DNA of 64,000 nt from Streptomyces sp. L2 (GTDB lineage Bacteria > Actinomycetota > Actinomycetes > Streptomycetales > Streptomycetaceae), in contig NZ_QBDT01000001.1 of assembly GCF_004124325.1 (NCBI RefSeq), positions 806,001 through 870,000 on the forward strand, given 5' to 3'. Positions 8,785 to 18,200 of this stretch are shown piece after piece. A program made the position numbers and the translations under genes. The notes beneath the pieces are model-generated. The model was not told where the DNA came from. It saw only the letters and a list, made by a program, of their open reading frames with translations, and made no database searches. Every line of letters starts with the position of its first letter. Position 1 is the stretch's first letter.

Positions 8785-9399
8785 TCAGGTCAGTCCGAGT
8801 GCGGGCAGCACGGTGGCCTCCACGAAGCGGACGAGGTAGTCGGAGTCGGCGTACTCGCCGGTGAGCACCGGGCGGACGCGCAGGACGCCGAACATCATGG
8901 CGGGGACGTACTCCAGCGCGGGGTGGCCGGCGGGCACCTCGCCCCGCTCGACGCCCCGGCCGAGGATCTCCTGGAGCGCGGCGATCTCCGGGGTGACCAG
9001 CGCGTCGCGCAGCGCCTGCGCCAGCTCGTGGTCCGCCGTGACGGCGTGCCCGAGCGCCTGCAGCAGCTTGGTGTCCTTGCCCGACCAGTCGCCGGCGGTC
9101 CGGGCGGCCTGGCGCAGGTCCTCGGCGAGGGAGCCGGTGTCGATCCCGCTGAAGCGCACCCGCCGGTTGGCGCGCAGCGCGGCGGCGACGAACTGCGGCT
9201 TGTTCCGCCACTGCCGGTAGAGCGTGGACTTGCTGCACCGGGTGGTGGCGGCGACGCCCTCCATGGTCACGGAGTCGTAGCCGCATTCGCGGATCTGCTC
9301 CAGCACGGCGTCGAAGAACTCCCGCTCACGCTCGGGCGTGATCTTGGAGCGGCGCGAGGCGGCGACCGTCTCCGGTCCGTCCGCGGCCTGCGACGTCAT
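8785..9399 (-). CDS. TetR/AcrR family transcriptional regulator
   Basis: A protein of 204 aa. The N-terminal TetR HTH runs from ITPEREREFFDAV through VTMEGVAATTRCSKSTLYRQWRNK; the rest is a helical ligand and dimerisation domain. ATG 9399 is chosen because GAGGGAGAG lies just upstream; an in-frame ATG 11 codons earlier has no comparable site. It is divergent from the PAP2/DMT pair, and the gap holds a striking repeat array that is the obvious candidate operator, which suggests autoregulation plus control of 9685-11504. The ligand is unknown. Confidence 0.9.
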   Translation of the reverse strand: MTSQAADGPETVAASRRSKITPEREREFFDAVLEQIRECGYDSVTMEGVAATTRCSKSTLYRQWRNKPQFVAAALRANRRVRFSGIDTGSLAEDLRQAARTAGDWSGKDTKLLQALGHAVTADHELAQALRDALVTPEIAALQEILGRGVERGEVPAGHPALEYVPAMMFGVLRVRPVLTGEYADSDYLVRFVEATVLPALGLT

Positions 9400-9484
9400 G
9401 CGCTCTCTCTCCCTCGATGTGGGCCCGCCCAAGCTGCGCGCTAGGGCTGTGGCCGACCCTCACTCCAGTGTGTCTCATGTCTAT

Positions 9485-9569
9485 CGATACGCCAGTGTAC
9501 CGGTACCGGATCGTATCGGTACACTGGCGTATCGGTACACTCTCGTATCGGTACTGGCGCGTATCGATG
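9485..9569. promoter_or_regulatory. operator array: 18-bp inverted repeat plus 16-bp-period direct repeats
   Basis: An exact inverted repeat has 18-bp arms, CGATACGCCAGTGTACCG (9485-9502) and its complement (9517-9534), with a 14-bp spacer. Overlapping it, CGTATCGGTAC starts at 9512, 9528 and 9544, and a fourth degenerate CGTATCGATG starts at 9560, all spaced exactly 16 bp. The array lies between the TetR gene and the PAP2 gene. TACACT within the units could serve as -10 elements. Binding by the adjacent TetR is inferred from position. Confidence 0.7.
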
Positions 9570-9684
9570 AGGCCGGGGGCCGTACCGATGAGTCCGGGCC
9601 GCAGCCCGGGTCTGTACACGGCACACCGCACATCGCATACCGCACACCGCCTATACGACCGACCGTCAGCGAAGGGGCCGGGGG

Positions 9685-10533
9685 ATGAACGACCGAACCG
9701 CGCCTGTACCGGCGGGGCCGGCACCGGACGCGACCGCGCGACCGCCGCTCCTGCGTGAGTTCTTGCTGGTCGCCGGGCTCTTCCTGGTCTACAAACTCGG
9801 CCGGCAGCTGGCCACCGGGCACACCGCGGCCGCCTTCGGCGACGCGCGGGACGTGTGGCACCTCGAACGGGTCCTGCACCTGCCCCACGAGAACGCCGTG
9901 CAGACCGCGCTGCTGCACAGCAGCACCCTCGTGCACCTCGCGAACACCTACTACGCGACCGTCCACTTCCCGGCCACGCTGGCCTTCCTGGTCTGGCTCT
10001 ATCTGCGCCGGCCCGCGCACTACGTGTGGGCCCGCCGGGTGCTCGCCGCGGTGACCGCCGCCGCGCTGGTGCTGCCGTTCACCTTTCCGCTGGCCCCGCC
10101 GCGCATGCTGACCGGCACCGGGCTGGTCGACACCGGCCGCCTCTACGGCCCCTCGGTCTACGGCCCGCCCGCCCGCGACCACCTCTCCAACCAGTTCGCC
10201 GCGATGCCCTCGCTGCACTTCGGCTGGGCGCTGATGCTGGCGATCGGCCTGATCGCGGCCACCCGGACCCGGTGGCGCTGGCTGTGGCTGCTGCACCCGC
10301 TGATCACGCTGGTGGTGATAGTGGGCACCGCGAACCACTACTGGCTCGACGCGTTCGTGGCGACGGCCATGCTCGGCCTGGCCCTGGCGGTCCTCCGCCC
10401 GCCGCACCGGACGGCCACCCCAGGCACGCCGGGCACGCCGGGCATCCCGGCCGCGTCGGACACCCCGGTCGACCTGGTGAAGTACGGCCGGCCCGTCCCG
10501 AAGCCGTCCGCCCTGGCCGGAGCGGGCCGATGA
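9685..10533 (+). CDS. PAP2-family membrane phosphatase / inositolphosphotransferase-like protein
   Basis: A membrane protein of 282 aa with about five to six transmembrane helices. The PAP2 motif 2 (PSLHFGW) and motif 3 (GTANHYWLDAFVA, with the nucleophilic His) are intact. The group is close to bacterial homologues of aureobasidin-sensitive inositol phosphorylceramide synthases, so lipid phosphate hydrolysis or headgroup transfer is likely. The C-terminus has a short TPGTPGIP-type repeat. The stop overlaps the next start (ATGA), indicating translational coupling with the DMT transporter, and the operon probably answers to the TetR array upstream. Confidence 0.85.
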   Translation: MNDRTAPVPAGPAPDATARPPLLREFLLVAGLFLVYKLGRQLATGHTAAAFGDARDVWHLERVLHLPHENAVQTALLHSSTLVHLANTYYATVHFPATLAFLVWLYLRRPAHYVWARRVLAAVTAAALVLPFTFPLAPPRMLTGTGLVDTGRLYGPSVYGPPARDHLSNQFAAMPSLHFGWALMLAIGLIAATRTRWRWLWLLHPLITLVVIVGTANHYWLDAFVATAMLGLALAVLRPPHRTATPGTPGTPGIPAASDTPVDLVKYGRPVPKPSALAGAGR

Positions 10534-11504
10534 GCGGCGCGGCGCTGGTCGCGGTGGCGCTGTCCCTGGTCTCGGCCGTCGCCTACGCCGCCGCGGCCGT
10601 CGCCCAGGAGCGCCTGGCCTCCCGCGACTCGGGGGCGGGCGTACTGCGGTTGCTCGGCAGCGGCGCCTGGTGGTCGACGGTCGGGCTGAACGCGGCCGCC
10701 GCGCTGCTGCACGTCGTGGCCCTGAAGTACGGGCCGCTGACCGTCGTCCAGCCGCTGGGCGCACTCACTCTGGTCGCGGCCGTACCGCTGGGGGCGCGGG
10801 CCGCCGGACGGCGGGTCGGCGCGGCGGAATGGCGCGGTACGGCACTGACGCTGGCCGGGCTGGCCGCCCTGCTGGTCACCGCCTCCGGCCCGGCGCCCAC
10901 GCGGGTGCTGAGCCTGCCCGAGGCGCTGGCCGTCGCCGGTACGACCGCCGCCCTGATCGGCGCGCTGTCCCGGCCCGGCGCCCGGCCGGGCCTGCGGCAC
11001 GCCACGGCGTCCGGCTTCGCCTCGGGTGTCGCCTCCGCGCTCACCCAGACCCTGACGGTGGCGGTCACCGGCCGCTCGGGGACGCCGGGCGTCGAGGTGG
11101 TCGTGGTCGCGGTCCTCGTCGCCGCGTTCGCCGCCGGCGGCCTGCTGCTGTCCCAGACCGCCTACCGCGGCGGGCTCGGCGCCCCGCTGGCCGTCGTCAC
11201 CCTGGCCAATCCGGTGGCCGCCGCGGTCATCGGGCTCTCCCTGCTCGGGCAGGGCCTGCGGGGCGGTGCCACCGGCGTGCTGCTGGCACTGGCCGGGGCC
11301 GCCCTGGCCGCCCGCGGCGTGGTCCTGCTGACCCGATCGGCGCCCGCACCCGTGCCCTCCCCCGGGCCGCTGCCCGGCGAGGAACACCCCGTCGCCGCGG
11401 TCCTGGCCCTGGCCCCGGACACGGCGACCGCCGAACCGTCACCCGTACCCAGGCAGCCGACACCGAGAACACCGTCGGAACCGGGCCGGCTCAGCACGCT
11501 CTAG
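10530..11504 (+). CDS. DMT/EamA-like (NIPA-type) membrane transporter
   Basis: A protein of 324 aa with nine to ten hydrophobic helices, including GPLTVVQPLGALTLVAAVPLGA and the repeated TLANPVAAAVIGLSLLGQ helix seen in DMT superfamily members. It probably exports or imports a small solute, or Mg2+ as in NIPA-like proteins; the substrate is unknown. The start ATG at 10530 overlaps the PAP2 stop by 4 nt. The last about 12 codons fall inside the first, partial copy of a 112-bp tandem repeat that continues past the stop, so the C-terminal tail may be variable. Confidence 0.82.
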   Translation: MSGAALVAVALSLVSAVAYAAAAVAQERLASRDSGAGVLRLLGSGAWWSTVGLNAAAALLHVVALKYGPLTVVQPLGALTLVAAVPLGARAAGRRVGAAEWRGTALTLAGLAALLVTASGPAPTRVLSLPEALAVAGTTAALIGALSRPGARPGLRHATASGFASGVASALTQTLTVAVTGRSGTPGVEVVVVAVLVAAFAAGGLLLSQTAYRGGLGAPLAVVTLANPVAAAVIGLSLLGQGLRGGATGVLLALAGAALAARGVVLLTRSAPAPVPSPGPLPGEEHPVAAVLALAPDTATAEPSPVPRQPTPRTPSEPGRLSTL

Positions 11505-11800
11505 TACCCCGGACAGGGGCACTGGCCGACCCGCAACCCGGCCCCGTCGGTCCCGCCGCCCGCAGCCCGCGGCCCCGGACCTCCAGGGCCGTCGGAGCCG
11601 GGACGGTTCAGCTCCAGCCCCAGGACAGGGGCACTGGCCGGCCCAGAAACCGGCCCCCTCGGTCCCGCGGCCCGCAGCCCGCGGCCCCGGACCTCCAGGG
11701 CCGTCGGAGCCGGGACGGTTCAGCCGCTCCAGTACCCCGAGAGGGCACCGTCCGGCAGGGCACTGGCCGACCCGGCACCCGGCCGCTTCGCCCCAGAGCC
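11470..11800. repeat. 112-bp imperfect tandem repeat
   Basis: GGACAGGGGCACTGGCCG recurs at 11511 and 11623, and the intervening 112 bp are highly similar in both units. Partial units flank them: the 3' end of the DMT gene (CCGTCGGAACCGGG...CTAGTACCCC) matches the end of unit two, and a partial CAGGGCACTGGCCGACCCGG lies near 11755. It fills the 344-bp gap 11505-11848 between convergent genes, where no other feature was found. Confidence 0.75.
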
Positions 11801-11848
11801 CCAAGACCCCAAGACCCCGCGGCCCCGCGGCCCCGCGGCCGCGGACCT

Positions 11849-12697
11849 CTAGCCCAGCCCCCGGGAGTCCTGCTTGAGGGCGGTGTCTACGGTCAAAGCC
11901 GTCGCCACCACGAGGCTCAGGAGCGGCTCGGGGAGTTGGTAGTGGATCTGCAGGACGTAGTTGTCCGCGGTGGTGAACAGCGTCTTGGCGAGGCCTTCCC
12001 AGGTCTTGGTGATCCGGGCGACCTCGTTGTCCGCGTGGTCGACGATCGCGAAGTTCCAGGCCCGCCAGTTCTCCGCCTTGATCGCGCCGACCTGCTGCCC
12101 GCCCGCGTTCATCGCGAAGTTGATCTTTCCGATCATGTTCTGCTGGACGATCTCACCGACCGGCGAGCCGTCCGGACGCGTCACGATCACCCGCGACTTC
12201 AGGAACTTCGCGGGCCGGGTGAGCACCAGCTGCGGCTGGCCGTAGGCGTCGCGGATCTCCAGCCTGTGCGTCATGAACTGGTCGAGGCTGGAGACGAAGC
12301 GCAGGACCTTCTTCAGCGCGCTCTGGCCGACCTCCACGACCGAACCGATCTCCCGGCCGCCCTGGTCCATGACCTTGTACTCGTTGGTCACCTCGATCAG
12401 CTTGGCCTTCTGGTTCACCACCAGGACCGGCTCGGTGAACAGGGTGCCGCCGCCGGGGCCGCCGGCGGCGACCCCGGCCTGCTGCTGGACCTGTCGCTGG
12501 ACCTTGGGGTCGGCGCCCTGCTGCTGCGGGAAGGCCGCGGCGGGCTGCTGCGGAGCGGCCTGCGGCGGGACCTGCCCGGCGGCCTGGGCCGGGTTCGTGT
12601 GCGCGGTCCACTGCGCGCCGTCCCAGTAGCGGAGCGTGTCGGCCGCCCCGTGCGGGTCGGGGTACCAGCCTGCAGGAGTGTTCGATTGCGTGGTCAC
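11849..12697 (-). CDS. DUF2510 plus scramblase/LURP-one-related protein
   Basis: A protein of 282 aa. The N-terminal DUF2510 box (GWYPDPHG...LRYWDGAQWTAH) is joined by a Gln/Pro/Ala linker to a phospholipid-scramblase/tubby-like beta-barrel domain (from TEPVLVVNQKAKLIEV to the YVLQIHYQLPEPL segment). The family is membrane-associated and its bacterial role is not established. The start is GTG at 12697 with GGGGTAG about 12 bp upstream. It is a single gene, the second DUF2510 protein in the window. Confidence 0.82.
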   Translation of the reverse strand: MTTQSNTPAGWYPDPHGAADTLRYWDGAQWTAHTNPAQAAGQVPPQAAPQQPAAAFPQQQGADPKVQRQVQQQAGVAAGGPGGGTLFTEPVLVVNQKAKLIEVTNEYKVMDQGGREIGSVVEVGQSALKKVLRFVSSLDQFMTHRLEIRDAYGQPQLVLTRPAKFLKSRVIVTRPDGSPVGEIVQQNMIGKINFAMNAGGQQVGAIKAENWRAWNFAIVDHADNEVARITKTWEGLAKTLFTTADNYVLQIHYQLPEPLLSLVVATALTVDTALKQDSRGLG

Positions 12698-12762
12698 CGG
12701 GGCACACTACCCCGAGGTGACCGGTACCTGACCAGCCCGCACGGAGCCCTGTCCACAGGCCG

Positions 12763-14811
12763 TCACACCGTGGCGATGGCGGGGTCGCTGACCCCGGGCG
12801 CCCCGTTCTCCACGTGCCCGGCGAACGCGCGCAGGTAGGCCGGGTCCCCCTCGCAGGTGACCGTCAGGTCGTACCAGCGCCGGCTCGCCGCCAGGTCGAC
12901 GGTCCGCCGCACGTTCGCGCCGGGCCGCACGGTCACGGTGACCGGGCTTCCACCGTAGCCGTCGGCGAGTGTCAGCCGCACGGTGCCGGATCCGTGCTGG
13001 GTGAAGGTGAGGGTGATGTCGTCGCCGGTGTGACGGGCGGTCACCTCGGGTCCGGCGACCTTGTTACGGCCCTTGAAGACGCGCAGGAAGCCGTTCGGAC
13101 CGTGCGCGGCGAGGTCGTAGGAGCCGCCCGAGTAGACCGAGTTCCAGGTGTCGGCCAGGGACTTCCCGGCCTCCGTGGTGTAGGTCCAGGGGCCGTCGCC
13201 GCGGTTGCCGGACGTGACCAGGAAGGCCGCTCCCGCGCAGGGCCCGGAGGCGAAGGTGAGCGTGAACTTCCCGGCCGCCGTGTCCGCGGCGCCGTCCACG
13301 GCCGGGGCGTACCGGAGCGGGCGGGTGGGCCGGCTGCCGCGTTCCTGCCGGGGCAGGGCCGGGTGCGCGGGCGGCTTGGGCACGTAGTCGGGGTGGCGGT
13401 CGTGGTCCGGCGGGGCGTAGCCGGCCGTCGAGGGCAGCGCCACCGGGGCGGTGCTCCCGCGGGAGAAGTCGAACGCTGCGGTCAGGTCGCCGCACACGGC
13501 CCGCCGCCAGGGCGAGATGTTGGGTTCCGTCACGCCGAAGCGGCGCTCGATGAACCGGATGATCGAGGTGTGGTCGAGGGTCTCGGAGCACACGTAACCG
13601 CCCTTGCTCCAGGGCGAGACGACCAGCATCGGCACCCGCTGGCCGAGGCCGTAGGGGCCCGCGGTGTATCCGCCGCCGCCCGGGAACAGGTCGAGCGCGG
13701 GGTCGACGGTGGACCTGCCTCGGCCGGCGTCGGTCGGCGGGTGGGGCGGGACGACGTGGTCGAAGAAGCCGTCGTTCTCGTCGTAGGTGATCAGCAGCGC
13801 GGTCCTCGCCCATACGTCGGGGTCGGCGGTGAGGGCGTCCAGGACCTGGGAGACGTACCAGGCGCCGTAGTTGGCCGGCCAGTTGGGGTGCTCGGTGAAG
13901 GCTTCCGGGGCGACGACCCAGGAGACCTGCGGCAGCCGGCCCGCGCCGACGTCCGCCTTCAGCCGGTCGAAGAACCCCTCGCCCTTGCTCGCGTCGGTGC
14001 CGGTGCGCGCCTTGTCGTAGAGCGGGTCGCCGGGCCGGGCGTCGCGGTACTGGTTGAAGTAGAGCAGCGAGTTGTCGCCGTAGTTGCCGCGGTAGGCGTC
14101 GGCGATCCAGCCCCAGCCGCCGTTCGCGTCCAGTCCGTCGCCGATGTCCTGGTAGATCTTCCAGGAGACGCCGGCCGCCTCCAGGCGTTCGGGGTAGGTC
14201 GTCCAGCCGTAGCCCGCCTCGTCGTTGCCGAGGACCGGTCCGCCGCCCTTGCCGTCGTTGCCGGTGTATCCCGTCCACATGTAGTAGCGGTTGGGGTCGG
14301 TGGAGCCGATGAGCGAGCAGTGGTAGGCGTCGCACACGGTGAAGGCGTCCGCCAGGGCGTAGTGGAACGGGATGTCGTCGCGGGTCAGGTACGCCATCGT
14401 GGTCGGCGACTTGACCGGCACCCACTGGTCGTAGCGGCCGCCGTCGAACGCGGCGTGCCCGTCGTTCCAGCCGTGCGGGAGGTCCTGGATGAACGCCAGG
14501 CCGAGGTCGTCGGCGTCCGGGTGGAACGGCAGGACGTCCTTCGTGCCGTCGGACTGGTGCCAGACGGACCTGCCGTTCTGCGTGACCGGGCGCGGGTCGC
14601 CGAAGCCGCGGACGCCCCTCATCGTGCCGAAGTAGTGGTCGAAGGAACGGTTCTCCTGCATGAGGACGACGATGTGCTCGACGTCCTGGAGGGAGCCCGT
14701 GCGGTGGTGGGCGGGCAGAGCGGCGGCGCGCTGGATGCTGTTCGACAGCGCGGTGAACGCGGTGGTCGCGCCCGCGAGCTGGAGGAATCGGCGCCGGTTG
14801 ACTTCGGGCAT
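12763..14811 (-). CDS. Tat-exported phosphocholine-preferring phospholipase C
   Basis: A protein of 682 aa. The N-terminal NRRRFLQLAG twin-arginine signal sends it out folded. The phosphoesterase core (about residues 45-480) has ENRSFDHYFGTMRGVRGF, the DENDGFFDHV segment and other conserved Asp/His/Glu positions of the acid-phosphatase-like PLC family. A C-terminal pair of beta domains (about 510-680) is typical of bacterial phosphocholine-specific PLCs. It releases diacylglycerol from phosphatidylcholine or sphingomyelin and may serve phosphate scavenging. No clear Pho box (GTTCACC repeats) was seen upstream. ATG 14811 is set by the Tat motif; in-frame upstream codons lack a ribosome site. 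Confidence 0.9.
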   Translation of the reverse strand: MPEVNRRRFLQLAGATTAFTALSNSIQRAAALPAHHRTGSLQDVEHIVVLMQENRSFDHYFGTMRGVRGFGDPRPVTQNGRSVWHQSDGTKDVLPFHPDADDLGLAFIQDLPHGWNDGHAAFDGGRYDQWVPVKSPTTMAYLTRDDIPFHYALADAFTVCDAYHCSLIGSTDPNRYYMWTGYTGNDGKGGGPVLGNDEAGYGWTTYPERLEAAGVSWKIYQDIGDGLDANGGWGWIADAYRGNYGDNSLLYFNQYRDARPGDPLYDKARTGTDASKGEGFFDRLKADVGAGRLPQVSWVVAPEAFTEHPNWPANYGAWYVSQVLDALTADPDVWARTALLITYDENDGFFDHVVPPHPPTDAGRGRSTVDPALDLFPGGGGYTAGPYGLGQRVPMLVVSPWSKGGYVCSETLDHTSIIRFIERRFGVTEPNISPWRRAVCGDLTAAFDFSRGSTAPVALPSTAGYAPPDHDRHPDYVPKPPAHPALPRQERGSRPTRPLRYAPAVDGAADTAAGKFTLTFASGPCAGAAFLVTSGNRGDGPWTYTTEAGKSLADTWNSVYSGGSYDLAAHGPNGFLRVFKGRNKVAGPEVTARHTGDDITLTFTQHGSGTVRLTLADGYGGSPVTVTVRPGANVRRTVDLAASRRWYDLTVTCEGDPAYLRAFAGHVENGAPGVSDPAIATV

Positions 14812-15210
14812 GCGTGGGGGTCCTCTCGTCGTGGCGTACGGAACAGCCGTCACCGGATGGCGTCCGATGACGGAATCTGCGCGCAGCGAGTGTTCCAAGA
14901 GCAGCAAACGTCAGGGAAGGGTCTGATGGCGCCAAGGTGAAAGTCGTGGATACGGGGGGAGTTGGGGCGGTGTGACGCCTTTGGCCGTATACACGTTCCG
15001 GTCGACGGCATACGGCACACCGGGTCATACGACGGCGCCCCCGGCCCCGTCCCACGTGTGGCACACCGGGCGTCGGCCGGGGTTGCCGGCCGCGCGGGCA
15101 GCGGGCCGGATCCGGACGGGACGACCCGGCTTCCGGCATGTCCCGGGGGTGTTCGCGGATATCGTTGTCGCCATCCGCTCGGCTGCGGACGGTACGGCGA
15201 TCGGGGTTCG
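14812..15210. other. 399-bp divergent promoter region, no gene supported
   Basis: It separates the phospholipase C gene (leftward) from the SARP gene (rightward) and must hold both promoters. An AT-richer patch near 14980-15045 (CGTATACACG, GGCATACGG, GTCATACGAC) may be part of regulatory sequence. No consensus operator could be assigned. Confidence 0.45.
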
Positions 15211-18200
15211 ATGTTCGAGGTACGTCTGCTCGGGCCGGTGGAGGTGTGGGAGGGGAACCGGCGGGCACCGCTGGGCGGTTCGCGGCCTCTCGCCGTCCTC
15301 GGCGCCCTGGTCGTGCATCTCGGCGAGGTGGTGTCCACCGAGCGGCTCGTGGACCTCGTCTGGGACGAGCGGGCGCCGGCCACCGCGGGGGCGCTGGTCG
15401 CCACGCACGTCTCGGCGGCACGGCGCGCGCTGAACCGGATCGGCGTGGCCGACGTCATCCGCACCCGGCCGCGCGGCTACGTCGTCGACCTCGATCCGGG
15501 TCGCGTCGACGCCCGCCGCTTCGAGCAACTCCTCGCCGGCGCACGCCTGGAGGCCGCCGGCGGCCGCCCGGCCGACGCCGTGGACGTCCTGGCCGAGGCG
15601 CTCGGGCTGTGGCGCGGCCAGGAGGCCCTGGAGGGGCTCGGGCAGTCGTTCGCGCGGATCGAGTCGGCCCGGCTCGCGGAACTGCGCCTCGTCGCCCACG
15701 AGGAGTCGTTCGCGCTGCGGCTGGAGCTGGGCCGCGCGGACGAGACGATCGCCCCGCTGCTCGCCCACGTCGCCGCGCACCCGCTGCGGGAGCGCGCCCG
15801 CGGCCAGTTGATGACCGCGCTCTTCCGCACCGGCCGCCTCTCCGACGCCCTGCGCACCTACCAGGAGGGCCGCACACTCCTCCGCGACGAACTGGGCATC
15901 GACCCCGGCCCCGAACTACGCGCCCTGCACCAGGCATTGCTCACGAACGACACGGACCTGCCGGGTTCCCCGCCCGGCCGGTCTCCGGCGGCCGGGCGGG
16001 GCGGCGACGCCCCGTCCCCCGCACGCGGCCGGTCCACGCCCGCCGGCCCGAGGACGGGGCCTTGGACCGGCCCGAGGACAGGGACAGAGTGGGCAGAGAC
16101 CGGCCAAGCCGGCCCGGCCCCAGGGCCGGGAGCAGGGTGGCACCAAGGCCCGAGCGCGGACGCGGGCGCCGACCCGCCCCCAGGCATTGGAGCAGGGGCC
16201 GACGTCGGGCCTGGCGCAGCCGCCGGACCGGGCGCGGGACGGCACCCCGATCCGGGCACCACGGCCGCGCGAGGGTGGGCCAGGCATGCGGGACGGGGCG
16301 CGAACACCGACCCGGGAGAGGGCCGGCACCACGACGCGCTTGCAGCGGGCGAGCCGGCCGAAGACGGCCACCACAGCACAGGTGCAGCGGGCAGGCCGGC
16401 CGAAGACGGCCACCACAGCACAGGTGCAGCGGGCGAGCCGGCCGAAGACGGCCACCACAGCACAGGTGCAGCGGGCGAGCCGGCCGAAGACGGCCACCAC
16501 AGCACAGGTGCAGCGGGCGAGCCGGCCGAAGACGGCCACCACAGCGCAGGTGCGGCGGGCGGGCCGGAAGAAGGCTGGCACCACGACACGGGCACGGCGG
16601 GCGGGCACGGGCCGGACCAGCTTCCCGGCCGGGGGCCGGACCGGTTCCCCGGACAGGCGCCGGGCCGGGTTCCCGGACAGCGGCCGGATCGACATTCCGG
16701 ACAACCTCCAGAGCGGTATTCCGGGCAGGGGCAGGGCCCGTATCCCGGGCAGGGCGGTGCCGGGGCCGCAGGGCCGGGGTCCGGCGTCCCCATCGCGGGG
16801 GCCGCAGGGCCGGGGTCCGGCGGGCCGTTCGCCGGGGCTGGGGACGCCCCCGCCCAGGCCCACGCGGGTGCCGGGCCCGGGGAGGGGCACCGGGGCGTGC
16901 CTGCCGGGGCCCCCGTCGCCGGTGTCGTGCCCGGGCCGCGCACGGAGCCCGTGCCCTCTCATCTGCCGCCCGACATCGCCGACTTCGTGGGGCGGGCCGA
17001 GCAGGCCGCGTGGGCGGTCGGGGTGTTGCGGGGGGCGGGCGGTGCCGGGCGGACCGCGCCGCCGATCGGGGTGATCTCCGGGCGGTCCGGCACCGGCAAG
17101 ACCGCGCTCGCCGTGCACGTGGGCCACCGCACCGCCGAACTCTTCCCGGACGGGCGCCTGTTCATCGACCTGCGGGCCGCCGACGCCACCCCGCTGCAGC
17201 CCGCCGACGCGCTTGCCCGGCTGCTGCGGGCCATGGGCGCGGGGCCCCGGACGCTGCCCGCCGGCCTGGAGGAGCTGACCGGACTGTACCGCACCCACAT
17301 CGGGCACCGCCGGGTGCTGCTCATCCTGGACAACGCGGCCGGCGAGGCGCACGTACGACCGCTGCTGCCACCCGGGCCCGGCTCGGCCGTGCTCGTCACC
17401 AGCAGGCGCCGGCTGGTGGCGCTGGAGGGCGCCGCGCACCTGGATCTCGCCGTGCCCGACGAGCGGGACGCGCTGGAACTGCTGAGGCGCGTGGCCGGAA
17501 ACGAGCGGACGGGCGCCGAGCCGGACCAGGCCGCCGAGATCGTCGCCCTGTGCGGCCGGCTGCCCCTCGCGGTGCGCATCGCGGGGGCCCGGCTCGCCGC
17601 CCGCCCGCACTGGCCGCCGGGCCGGCTCGCCGGCCGGCTGCGCGACGAGCGCCGCCGCCTCAACGAACTCAGCGCCGGCGACCTGGAACTGCGCTCCAGC
17701 CTGGAACTCGGCTACCAGGACCTCGCCCCGCCCGAGCGGCGGGCACTGCGCCGGCTGGCCCTGCTGGACCTGCCCGACTTCGCCGCGTGGGTGGCCGCCC
17801 CGCTCCTCGACATCGGCACCGACGACGCCGAGGAGGCCGTCGAACGGCTGGTGGACTGCCACTTCATCGACGTCCTCGGCGTCGACGGGACCGGCCGGAC
17901 CCGCTATCGCATCCACGACCTGGCCCGCGAACACGCCCGGGAGCGCTGCCTGTCCGAGGAGGGCGCCGAGGAACGGGCGGCGGCCGTGCTGCGCCTGGTG
18001 GCCTGCTGGCTGGACCTCGCCAGGAAGGCCGCCGCCCGCGGTCCGGGCGGTGCGGCCCGGCACTTCCCGGAGCCGGCCGCCGTACGCGCCCTCGACCCGG
18101 AGACCGAGGAGTCGCTGCTGGCGCGGCCGGCGGCCTGGTTCGCCGCCGAGCAGGCCGGCCTGCTCGCCGCCGCCGTCCACTGCGCCGACCACCAGCACGT

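Noticed and set aside
12763..14811. PHO box upstream of phospholipase C
   Set aside because: No tandem GTTCACC-like 11-bp units were found in 14812-15210.
16342..16551. CRISPR array
   Set aside because: Units are directly adjacent with no unique spacers, lie in a coding sequence, and no cas gene is present.
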